A stretch of 64,000 nucleotides of DNA from SELP01 sp035969385 (GTDB lineage: Bacteria; Pseudomonadota; Alphaproteobacteria; Rhodobacterales; Rhodobacteraceae), in assembly GCF_035969385.1 (NCBI RefSeq), contig NZ_JAYKKJ010000008.1:124001-188000 (forward strand), given 5' to 3'. Below the pieces are notes generated by a model, which saw only the letters and a program-made list of their open reading frames with translations, was not told where the DNA came from and searched no databases. Below, one piece after another: positions 25,455 through 33,108 of the stretch (the stretch's first letter is position 1; each line of letters begins with the position of its first letter). The position numbers were made by a program, and so were the translations under genes.

Positions 25455-27158
25455 ATGCCGTTCCGTTCACCGATCGACGACTATCGCTTTATCCTGAACC
25501 ATGTTGCCGGATACGGGCAGGTCACCGCGACCGACCGGTTTGCCGAAGCCGGGGAGGACATGGCCGATGCGATCCTGACCGAGGCAGGCCGCATGTGCGA
25601 TGAGGTTCTGGCCCCGCTGCAACGCAATGGCGACCAGCAGGGCGCGGTTCTGGAGAACGGGGTCGTGCGCACCTCGCCCGGGTTTGCGGAAGGCTATCGC
25701 GCCATCGCCGAAGGCGGCTGGATCGGCATGGCCGCCAGCCCCGATCACGGCGGCATGGGCCTGCCCATGGCCCTGACCACGGCGGTCAACGACATGATGT
25801 CGGGCGCCTGTCTTGCCCTGCAACTGAACCCGTTGATGAGTCAGGGGCAGATCGAAGCGCTGGAACACCACGCCAGCGACGAGATCAAGGCGCTGTATCT
25901 GCCAAAGATGATATCGGGCGAGTGGTGCGGCACGATGAACCTGACCGAACCGCAGGCGGGGTCGGACGTGGGCGCGCTGCGTACCAAGGCAGAGCCGAAC
26001 GGCGACGGCACCTATGCCATCACCGGGCAGAAGATTTTCATCAGCTGGGCGGACAACGATTTTTCGGAAAACGTCTGCCACCTTGTCCTTGCCCGCCTGC
26101 CCGACGGGGTGCCCGGCACCAAGGGGATCAGCCTTTTCATGGTGCCGAAACTGATCCCCGATGCAGAGGGCAACCCGGGCGAGCGCAACTCCCTGCGCGT
26201 GGTCAGCCTTGAACACAAGATGGGTCTGCAGGGGTCGCCAACCGCGGTGATGGAATATTCCGGCGCGACCGGCTGGCTGGTGGGCGAACCCCACGCCGGC
26301 ATGGCCGCGATGTTCACCATGATGAACAACGCCCGGCTGGGCGTCGGGACTCAAGGGATTGGCGCCGCCGAAGGGGCCTATCAACACGCGCTGGCCTATG
26401 CGTTGGACCGCAAGCAGGGCCGCGTCGGCGGCACCGGCGCCATTATCGAACACCCAGACGTGCGTCGGATGCTGGCCACCATGAAGGCCGAGATTTTCAC
26501 CGCCCGATCCATCGCGCTGGCCAACGCCGTGGCCATCGACATGGCCCATGCCACGGGCGATGGCAGCTGGACCGCCCGCGCCGCCCTGCTGACCCCGATT
26601 TCCAAGGCCTTCGGCACCGATATTGGCTGCGAGGTCGCGAGCATGGGCATTCAGGTTCACGGCGGAATGGGGTTTATCGAGGAAACCGGCGCCGCCCAAT
26701 ACCTGCGCGATGCGCGCGTGACCGCGATCTATGAAGGCACGAACGGCATCCAGTCGATCGACCTTGTGGGCCGCAAGATGATGGACGGGGGCGAGGCCGC
26801 AAGCCGCCTGCTTGACGAGATCGAGGCCGGGGCGGAAGCCGCCCGTACCACCCACGGCGCCCTCGCCGAAGCAGTCTGGCAGGCAACCGAATCCCTACGT
26901 GAGACGACCGAGTGGCTGGTGGAGCAGGATATGGGGGACCGGCTGGCCGGGTCGGTTCCCTACCTTCGTGCCTTCGCGCGGGTTCTGGGCGGACACTACC
27001 ACCTGACCGCGGCCATGGCCGAACCGGACGGTGCGCGGGACCGGCTTGCCACCTTCTACATTCGCCGGTTGCTGCCGGAACATGCGGGGCTTCTGGCGCA
27101 TGTGCGCGAAGGCGCGGCGGACCTTATGGCAATCACCCCTGACGACCTGTCGGCCTGA
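25455..27158 (+). CDS. Acyl-CoA dehydrogenase, DmdC-like family
   Basis: FAD enzyme that oxidises an acyl-CoA to the enoyl-CoA. The 567-residue length, the N-terminal cap (MPFRSPIDDYRFILN) and the C-terminal extra domain place it in the long-chain/DmdC-type group rather than the short 380-residue enzymes. Visible motifs: NLTEPQAGSDVGAL for FAD, GITGQKIFIS-like segment, QVHGGMGFIEET and YEGTNGIQSIDLVGRK. Family members act on 3-methylmercaptopropionyl-CoA or fatty acyl-CoA; which one applies here is open, since no dmdB or dmdD is adjacent. The stop overlaps the next start (TGATG). Confidence 0.88.
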   Translation: MPFRSPIDDYRFILNHVAGYGQVTATDRFAEAGEDMADAILTEAGRMCDEVLAPLQRNGDQQGAVLENGVVRTSPGFAEGYRAIAEGGWIGMAASPDHGGMGLPMALTTAVNDMMSGACLALQLNPLMSQGQIEALEHHASDEIKALYLPKMISGEWCGTMNLTEPQAGSDVGALRTKAEPNGDGTYAITGQKIFISWADNDFSENVCHLVLARLPDGVPGTKGISLFMVPKLIPDAEGNPGERNSLRVVSLEHKMGLQGSPTAVMEYSGATGWLVGEPHAGMAAMFTMMNNARLGVGTQGIGAAEGAYQHALAYALDRKQGRVGGTGAIIEHPDVRRMLATMKAEIFTARSIALANAVAIDMAHATGDGSWTARAALLTPISKAFGTDIGCEVASMGIQVHGGMGFIEETGAAQYLRDARVTAIYEGTNGIQSIDLVGRKMMDGGEAASRLLDEIEAGAEAARTTHGALAEAVWQATESLRETTEWLVEQDMGDRLAGSVPYLRAFARVLGGHYHLTAAMAEPDGARDRLATFYIRRLLPEHAGLLAHVREGAADLMAITPDDLSA

Positions 27159-28195
27159 TGTCGGGCGCGGGCATCCGCTATCCCTTCGATACACCGCCGG
27201 ACCAGGGCACGGCGGTTGAAGTGGCCGAAGGCGTCCTGTGGCTGCGCCTGCCGCTGCCGATGGCGCTGGACCACGTGAATGTCTATGCGCTGGACGATGG
27301 CGACAGTTGGACCGTGATCGACACCGGGTTTGACAGCCGCAAGAGCCGCGCGATCTGGGAAGCGGCCCTGTCCGGCCCGCTATCGGGCAAACCCGTGAAC
27401 CGGGTTGTCGTCACCCATCATCACCCCGATCATGTCGGGCTTGCCGGGTGGTTCGTGGCGCGGGGCGCGGAACTGGTCATGCCGCGCACCGGCTGGCTGA
27501 TGGCGCGGATGCTGACGCTGGACGAACAACCCGCCTATCCGCCCGAGACCGTCGATTTTTACCGTCGGTCGGGCATGGCCGCCGAGGTTCTGGAAAAGCG
27601 GCAGACCGAGCGCCCCTTCAACTTTGCCGACTGCGTGCATCCGTTGCCCTTGGGCTATACCCGCCTGCAAGAGGGTGGAACGATCCACATGGGTGGCCGC
27701 GACTGGGTGATCCGCATGGGCAACGGCCACGCGCCGGAACATGCAACCTTCTGGAGTGTCGACGGCGATCTTGTCATCGGGGGCGACCAGATCCTGCCGT
27801 CGATCAGCCCCAACCTTGGCGTCTACCCCACCGAACCCGAGGCCGATCCCGTCGCCGAATGGCTGGAAGCCTGCGAACGGCTGTCCGCCTTTGCGACCGA
27901 GGGGCAGTTGGTTCTGGGTGGGCACAAACTGCCCTTCACGGGCCTACCGACACGGATGCGCCAGTTGATCGACAACCATCACGGGGCGCTTGACCGGCTT
28001 GAACAGCATCTCGAAACACCCCGTCGTGGCGGTGACTGCTTCCTGCCCCTGTTCAAACGGGAAATCGGCGGTGGTGAATACGGCCTTGCCCTTGTCGAAT
28101 CCGTGGCCCACCTGAACCATCTGCACCAGACCGGGCGCGCGCGCCGCTGGCTGTCAGACGACGGGGCCTATCTTTGGCAGGCGGCGTCGGACTGA
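27158..28195 (+). CDS. MBL-fold metallo-hydrolase coupled to the acyl-CoA dehydrogenase
   Basis: Metallo-beta-lactamase-fold hydrolase of 345 residues. The metal site is complete: THHHPDH (about 87-93), GHAPEHATFW, the bridging Asp in IGGDQILP and the C-terminal GGHKLPF. A C-terminal extension beyond residue 270 is typical of the glyoxalase-like subgroup that accompanies fatty-acid oxidation genes. Because it is translationally coupled to the acyl-CoA dehydrogenase, I infer a thioesterase or hydrolase role in the same catabolic step. Confidence 0.87.
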   Translation: MSGAGIRYPFDTPPDQGTAVEVAEGVLWLRLPLPMALDHVNVYALDDGDSWTVIDTGFDSRKSRAIWEAALSGPLSGKPVNRVVVTHHHPDHVGLAGWFVARGAELVMPRTGWLMARMLTLDEQPAYPPETVDFYRRSGMAAEVLEKRQTERPFNFADCVHPLPLGYTRLQEGGTIHMGGRDWVIRMGNGHAPEHATFWSVDGDLVIGGDQILPSISPNLGVYPTEPEADPVAEWLEACERLSAFATEGQLVLGGHKLPFTGLPTRMRQLIDNHHGALDRLEQHLETPRRGGDCFLPLFKREIGGGEYGLALVESVAHLNHLHQTGRARRWLSDDGAYLWQAASD

Positions 28196-28240
28196 CATTC
28201 CGGTGAACGTCGCGCCCGTCACTGGACAGCGCACCCCATA

Positions 28241-28255
28241 GGGTATTGGATACCC
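28241..28255. other. Palindrome downstream of the metallo-hydrolase gene
   Basis: GGGTAT, three bases, ATACCC form a perfect 6-bp palindrome between the metallo-hydrolase stop and the next gene. It may be a weak transcript end or an operator for the DUF6173-like gene; no T-run follows. Confidence 0.35.
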
Positions 28256-28275
28256 CAAACCGCCGGGGAGCCCTG

Positions 28276-28764
28276 ATGACCGATCCGAAACGAACGACCC
28301 TGTCCATCGAAACCTCGGCCGAGGCGGTCGAGAATGCCATCCTGCCACGGGTTCACGAGGTGCATACCGATCCCGACAAGAAACCCGCCTGCACCGATGA
28401 TCTGCCCAACACCATGCAGGCCCCGGTCGAGGCGAAAAGCCCGGCCCAATGGGCCTATGAACGGCTGATCCTCTATATCCAGAACTTTGAAAAGCAACTG
28501 GACGCGGATCAGGAGGTGGCGATGGGGTTCACCGGCGGCGATGCCGGGGTCATCCGGATCGAAGGGATGGGCTATTTCGACCCGGATATCCTGACCTTCT
28601 ATGGCAGCACCGACGACGGTATGAAGACCCAGCTTGTGCAGCATGTGTCTCAGCTCAACGTCATGTTGATGGCGCTTCCGGCGGAGGAGGAGCAGCAGGA
28701 ACCCAATCGGATCGGGTTCCGCCTTGCGCGTGATCTGGAAGACGGGCCGGATGCGACAGGCTGA
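28276..28764 (+). CDS. Small acidic protein, DUF6173-like
   Basis: A 162-residue soluble acidic protein of the type annotated as DUF6173 in Rhodobacterales. The core reads PAQWAYERLILYIQNFEKQLD, then VAMGFTGGDAGVIRIEGMGY and DILTFYGSTDDGMKTQLVQHVSQLNVML. I place the start at 28276 (MTDPKRTTLSIE), six bases after GGGGAGC, ten codons inside the longest frame. No enzyme motif is seen. The family assignment is from memory and the function unknown. Confidence 0.72.
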   Translation: MTDPKRTTLSIETSAEAVENAILPRVHEVHTDPDKKPACTDDLPNTMQAPVEAKSPAQWAYERLILYIQNFEKQLDADQEVAMGFTGGDAGVIRIEGMGYFDPDILTFYGSTDDGMKTQLVQHVSQLNVMLMALPAEEEQQEPNRIGFRLARDLEDGPDATG

Positions 28765-28842
28765 CCCGCAAGGTGGGCGTGACAGGCCGCTCTGAATCGT
28801 CTATTCACCCCGAAACAACTTGTCTTGCGAAGGAACACGACA

Positions 28843-28977
28843 ATGGCCGAACACAAGCACGGCAGCATGGACATCACTGTTCAGGAAAAGACCTTTAACG
28901 GCTTCATCACCTTCACCGTTCGCTCGGTCATCGTGATCCTTGTGGCTGTGGTTCTTCTGGCGCTGATCAACGCCTGA
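28843..28977 (+). CDS. aa3-type cytochrome c oxidase subunit IV
   Basis: A 44-residue protein with a short hydrophilic N-terminus (MAEHKHGSMDITVQEKTF) and one membrane helix (VRSVIVILVAVVLLALINA). This matches the tiny subunit IV of bacterial aa3 cytochrome c oxidases seen in Paracoccus and Rhodobacter, a single helix that packs against the core subunits and is not needed for catalysis. AAGGAA lies seven bases before the ATG. It stands apart from the other oxidase genes, which are not in this window. Confidence 0.85.
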   Translation: MAEHKHGSMDITVQEKTFNGFITFTVRSVIVILVAVVLLALINA

Positions 28978-28999
28978 TCCGACTGGTGAAGGGGTCATC

Positions 29000-29614
29000 A
29001 TGAAACGCCGCGCATTCATAGCTGGTTTGCCCGTATTCGTTGCCGCCTGTGGCGCCGAACGGGTTTGGGCCCCGGATGAGATCGTGACGGCCAAGGCCTA
29101 TCGCCATGACGGGCCGCCGCGCCTGACCCTGATCACGATGAAGAACACCGGATCGGACAGCGGCGCCCATACGGCGTTGATGATCAATGCCAGCCAGCGG
29201 GTTCTTTGGGACCCGGCCGGTACTTTCAAGAGCGATTCAATTCCCGAACGGAACGACGTGCTGTTCGGGATCACGCCGTTGGTGGAGCAGTTCTACATCT
29301 CCTACCACTCACGCGTGACGTACTACACGGTGATCCAGGAATTGGACGTGTCGCCCGAGGTGGCCGAAGCCGCGCTTCGGTCGGTCATGGCCTATGGGGC
29401 CGTGCCCAAGGCCAACTGCACCCGCGCCACCAGCCAGATCATGCAGGGATTGCCGGGGTTCGGTGGCATCAAAGTCACCCTGTTCCCGAACAATCTTGCC
29501 GACCAGTTTGCGACCTATCCCGGTGTCCGCACCCGCGAATACCGCGAAAACGACAGCGACGATCGGACAGAAGCCGCCCAGACGATCAACGCGGCCCTTA
29601 CCGAGGCGCAGTAA
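29000..29614 (+). CDS. Lipoprotein of unknown function, possibly a permuted papain-fold hydrolase
   Basis: A 204-residue lipoprotein; the lipobox is VFVAACGA with the acylated Cys at residue 17. The mature part has a His-containing segment SGAHTALMINASQRVLWDPAGTF followed about 80 residues later by NCTRATSQIM. A His before an NC(S/T) pair is the order found in circularly permuted NlpC/P60 (papain-fold) proteins, so an amidase or acyltransferase is conceivable; that is a weak inference. The start has GAAGGGG eight bases upstream. Its 3' end overlaps azlD by 17 bases. Confidence 0.7.
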   Translation: MKRRAFIAGLPVFVAACGAERVWAPDEIVTAKAYRHDGPPRLTLITMKNTGSDSGAHTALMINASQRVLWDPAGTFKSDSIPERNDVLFGITPLVEQFYISYHSRVTYYTVIQELDVSPEVAEAALRSVMAYGAVPKANCTRATSQIMQGLPGFGGIKVTLFPNNLADQFATYPGVRTREYRENDSDDRTEAAQTINAALTEAQ

Positions 29615-29933
29615 GCGCAAGCCCCACAGTCAGCACCAGCGCCCCGGCCAGCATCGCAAGAAGCACATTCTTGCGCCAATACCCGACACCGAAGGTCACC
29701 AGTGCCGCGATCAGGCGCACCGGATCGGTCTGCCCGCCTGTCGCCGCCGGCCACAACACCAGCGGCGCAACCATTCCCGGCAGGACAGCCACGGGCGTGT
29801 AGCGCAGAAGCCTCAGGATCACGGGCGGCAGGGGCCGGTCACCGATCAACCCGAGGAAGGAAAACCGGATCAAGTATGTGCCCAGCGCCAGCGCCGCGAT
29901 GATCCCCCAGATGGACGCGTCTGAATAGGTCAT
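29598..29933 (-). CDS. azlD: AzlD family branched-chain amino acid transport subunit
   Basis: Small membrane protein of 111 residues with four helices and the AzlD pattern GTYLIRFSFLGLIG near the N-terminus and TPVAVLPGMVAPLVLW. AzlC and AzlD together export branched-chain amino acids or their analogues. The start overlaps the azlC stop by four bases. Confidence 0.88.
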   Translation of the reverse strand: MTYSDASIWGIIAALALGTYLIRFSFLGLIGDRPLPPVILRLLRYTPVAVLPGMVAPLVLWPAATGGQTDPVRLIAALVTFGVGYWRKNVLLAMLAGALVLTVGLALTAPR

Positions 29934-30631
29934 GCGCCCCGCCTTTCCATCCAGCTTTCAACGGCCGCGCCTGCACACATCGCCAGTGCCGCAGCGATCA
30001 AGAGCCCTACACCCGATGGCAGCCACGCCAGCACCAGCGCCGCCACGATCGACACCATTGCCGCCACGAGATGGGCGACAGTCCGCAGCATTGGCGCGAT
30101 CAGGGCCAGAAAGGCGATCGGCAGTGCGAAGTCCAACCCGAAGGACGCCGGAATGGCGGCGCCCAGAACAATCCCGACGAACGACATGATGCACCACAGC
30201 GTCGCAATGGGCAGCGCGATCCCGAAAAAGAACCCGACCCGCGCCGGGACCGGCATGTCCGGCTCATCTTCGTAGCGGGACACTCCGACCGCATAGCTTT
30301 GGTCGAAATTGAGGTAGGCGACCAAGGCCCGTTGCCACAGCGGCGCCTTGCCCAGGTAGGGTGCCAGCGAGGCGGAATACATGGCCATCCGCAAGTTTAC
30401 CGCAAGCGAAGCGAGAAGCACCATCGCCACAGGTGCATTGTCGACCATCATTTGCAGGGCGGCGAATTGCGACGCCCCCGCGATCACAAGGACAGAAAAG
30501 CCCATCGCCTGCGCCAAAGACAGACCCGCGTCGGTGGCGACCACACCGAACAGGGTCGAGAACGGCGCGACGACCAGAAGAAAAGGCAGGGATCGGCCTA
30601 CACCTTGCCAGAATGCCTTGCGCGAAGTCAT
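29930..30631 (-). CDS. azlC: AzlC family amino acid exporter
   Basis: Membrane protein of 233 residues with about seven helices. Family motifs are LPFLLVVAPFSTLFGVVATDAGL, GASQFAALQMM and NLRMAMYSASLAPYL. I use ATG 30631 (MTSRKAFWQGVGR), which follows a GGGGGGCGA run, rather than the Met five codons upstream. It forms a two-gene exporter operon with azlD and diverges from a GNAT gene with 83 bases between starts. Confidence 0.9.
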   Translation of the reverse strand: MTSRKAFWQGVGRSLPFLLVVAPFSTLFGVVATDAGLSLAQAMGFSVLVIAGASQFAALQMMVDNAPVAMVLLASLAVNLRMAMYSASLAPYLGKAPLWQRALVAYLNFDQSYAVGVSRYEDEPDMPVPARVGFFFGIALPIATLWCIMSFVGIVLGAAIPASFGLDFALPIAFLALIAPMLRTVAHLVAAMVSIVAALVLAWLPSGVGLLIAAALAMCAGAAVESWMERRGA

Positions 30632-30714
30632 TCGCCCCCCAAACATGCTCCGGCCAACCCGTATCCGCGTCCGCTGGCATTGGCAATCCGGGCAAGAGGC
30701 GGCAAACTCTGGGA

Positions 30715-31323
30715 ATGAATGACAGTGCTCTTTCCTTCGAAATCCGGCACGGGCTGCCGGACGAGCTTCGCGCTCAGGCCGCGGCGCTGTACTGGGCCGC
30801 CTTCCGGGGCAAGCTGGGGCGGGTCATGGGCCCGGATCAGCGGGCAACCGGGTTCATCTCGCGGGTGTTGGACCCGGATCATGCCCTGTGCGCCATTGGC
30901 GCCGACGGGGACCTGCTGGGCGTGATCGGGTTCAAATCCCCCAACGGCGCCTTTGTCGGAGGATCGTTCCGGGATTTCATTGCTGTCTACGGAATCGTCG
31001 GGGCGGTGCTGCGCGTGGCGCTGATCTGGCGGCTTCAGTCCGACATCGAGAACCAGCGCTTTCTGATCGACGGGCTGATTGTCGCGCCACATGCGCGGGG
31101 GCGCGGCGTGGGCACCGCCCTTTTGCACGCCATGCGGCAAGAGGCAGGCCGTCGCGGATACCATGAACTGCGCCTTGAGGTCGCGGACGGTAACGACGGG
31201 GCGCGGGCGCTGTATGATCGTCTGGGGTTCCGTGACATCGGATGGACCGGAACCGGGGCGCTTCGCCATGTGTTCGGATTTCGCGGGGCCACGACGATGG
31301 TCTGGCCTGTCTCGGGGCCCTAG
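30715..31323 (+). CDS. GNAT family N-acetyltransferase
   Basis: A single-domain acetyltransferase of 202 residues with a complete acetyl-CoA site: IDGLIVAPHARGRGVGTALL (V-x-P-x4-R-G-x-G-x-G/A), then LEVADGNDGARALYDRLGFRDIG. The substrate is unknown. The start at 30715 gives an N-terminus MNDSALSFEIRHGLPD. Its stop overlaps that of the next, convergent gene at a shared CTAG. Confidence 0.88.
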   Translation: MNDSALSFEIRHGLPDELRAQAAALYWAAFRGKLGRVMGPDQRATGFISRVLDPDHALCAIGADGDLLGVIGFKSPNGAFVGGSFRDFIAVYGIVGAVLRVALIWRLQSDIENQRFLIDGLIVAPHARGRGVGTALLHAMRQEAGRRGYHELRLEVADGNDGARALYDRLGFRDIGWTGTGALRHVFGFRGATTMVWPVSGP

Positions 31324-32351
31324 TCGAAGGCGCCAGTCACACGACCCAGAAGCATGAAGGCCCGGGCGGTCCGGGTCTTTGCCAGATCGTCGATTTCCTC
31401 GTCCGTTGCATCGGTTTCGAATTCCACCAGCATCTGGTCGAACTTGCGCAGGAAGTGGTGTGCCGCATCCCGAAAAATCGTGTCTTCGCGCATCCGCCCG
31501 GCGGTCAGGGCAAGCGACGACCGGTCGCGGATGCCGCCCATCGCGGCGACGGACCGGCCCCGCTCGCCTTTGGCAAAGCGGCGCCAAACCTCGGGTCGGG
31601 CGCGGTCGGGACGCATGTCGTCCATGTAGATGCCATCATGGCTCAGCAGGGTCAGGATGTCCTGAGCTGCCTGAATCAACAGCTTGGCCTTGCGGTCGCG
31701 CAGGGCGCGGCGCAGCGCGGCAAACCCTTCTTCGTCCTTGTCGGTGTCGGGGAAGTTCAGCGCCCGGATCAGGACCGATCGGTCGATGGGCGGGATCGAA
31801 TCTTCAACCGGGGTGCCCAGCGCAAGGGTCGGCTGGTCGTCAGCCGCAGCGGTCGGCGGGCTGGGCGGGTTTGCGGGGGGCCGCGCCACGGCGGTGCGGC
31901 TGGTGGCAAAGGTCGCCAGCGCCGATTCCGTCTTTTGGGCAGAGCGGGCGATTTCGTTCAGTTTCCGCTCGACCGAGCTTTGCGAGGGAACCGCGCTGCC
32001 GCGCGCCTGCCGGTCGGCCACATAGGTTTTGCGCATCGCGTCGATGGCAACCTGAAGGCGGCGCGATTCTTCGCGCACAATCCGGGCGGACCGGGCGGCG
32101 GCCGCCGCAACCCAGATCATTGCGACGGGCAGAAAGACCGCCATCAGGGTCATGACAAAGCGCAGGCTATCAAAACCGGCGCTGCCTCCTTCCAACGGCT
32201 CCGATGGCACGAACATGAAGAACGCCCCGGCCGCGGCCAGCCAGCCAAGGCTCAGCACCAAGGCGATCACCTCGGTGCCGGTAAAGCGCGGTTCTTCGGG
32301 CCGGGTTGCGGCGGTCAGATCGCTTTCAGCCTTGTCATCGCGCGCTGCCAT
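31320..32351 (-). CDS. Unknown membrane protein of Rhodobacteraceae type
   Basis: A 343-residue protein I know only as a conserved hypothetical. Two membrane helices (about 27-48 and 65-85) are followed by a helical linker with a Pro/Ala-rich patch (PPANPPSPP near 157-165) and a soluble C-terminal domain of about 170 residues rich in Arg and Asp (FAALRRALRDRKAKLLIQAAQ, MREDTIFRDAAHHFLRKFDQML). No catalytic motif is visible. It lies downstream of greA with a gap of 27 bases and is probably cotranscribed. Confidence 0.72.
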   Translation of the reverse strand: MAARDDKAESDLTAATRPEEPRFTGTEVIALVLSLGWLAAAGAFFMFVPSEPLEGGSAGFDSLRFVMTLMAVFLPVAMIWVAAAAARSARIVREESRRLQVAIDAMRKTYVADRQARGSAVPSQSSVERKLNEIARSAQKTESALATFATSRTAVARPPANPPSPPTAAADDQPTLALGTPVEDSIPPIDRSVLIRALNFPDTDKDEEGFAALRRALRDRKAKLLIQAAQDILTLLSHDGIYMDDMRPDRARPEVWRRFAKGERGRSVAAMGGIRDRSSLALTAGRMREDTIFRDAAHHFLRKFDQMLVEFETDATDEEIDDLAKTRTARAFMLLGRVTGAFD

Positions 32352-32378
32352 GTGTCCCCTCGGGCCGGGTCATTCAAA

Positions 32379-32849
32379 CTAGTTATAGGAAATCTGAAGG
32401 ATTTCGTAACTCTTCTCGCCGCCGGGGGTCCGCACCTCGACACTGTCGCCAACATCCTTGCCGATCAGCGCGCGGGCCAGAGGCGATTTGATGTTAAGCT
32501 TGCCCGCCTCGATATCGGCCTCGTATTCGCCGACGATCTGAAAGGTCCGTTCCTCGTCGGTGTCTTCGTCGACCAACTCCACGGTGGCCCCGAACTTGAC
32601 CGTGCCCGATAGTTTCGTCGGGTCGATCACATCCGCCAGCGAAATGACGCCTTCGAGTTCCTTGATGCGGCCTTCGATGAACGACTGCTTTTCCTTGGCG
32701 GAATGGTATTCGGCATTCTCGGACAGGTCGCCGTGTTCGCGGGCTTCGGCGATGGCCTTGATGATGGCCGGCCGTTCGACCGACTTGAGCTGTTTCAGCT
32801 CTGCGTCGAGCTTGTCATAGCCTGCGCGCGTCAGCGGAATCTTTTCCAT
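32379..32849 (-). CDS. greA: Transcription elongation factor GreA
   Basis: Rescues backtracked RNA polymerase by stimulating transcript cleavage. The 156-residue protein has the N-terminal coiled coil with the acidic tip (AREHGDLSENAEYHSAKEKQ) and the C-terminal FKBP-like domain (FGATVELVDEDTDEERTF, SPLARALIGKDVGDSVEVRTPGG). Length and motifs are standard. It opens a short minus-strand transcript ending with the 343-residue membrane protein. Confidence 0.97.
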   Translation of the reverse strand: MEKIPLTRAGYDKLDAELKQLKSVERPAIIKAIAEAREHGDLSENAEYHSAKEKQSFIEGRIKELEGVISLADVIDPTKLSGTVKFGATVELVDEDTDEERTFQIVGEYEADIEAGKLNIKSPLARALIGKDVGDSVEVRTPGGEKSYEILQISYN

Positions 32850-33108
32850 GTCGCCTTCCCGTTTCGAATGAACCGTTGTGATACAATCTGGCGTTCATAA
32901 CCCGCCGGGCGGGATCAAAGTCAAGGGTGATGGGCGGCCTTTGCCCCCCGCAACCCGGAAAAACCGGCCCACCCATGCAAGCCAGTCACAAGGTCGCGTC
33001 AGAGACATTTAACGTCGTGTCGTGATTGCCCTTGAAATACAGGTGCTGTAACCCGTCACGAAAGAATGTTTCGGGGCGCGCCCCAGTCGACAAACAAAGG
33101 GAATGGCC

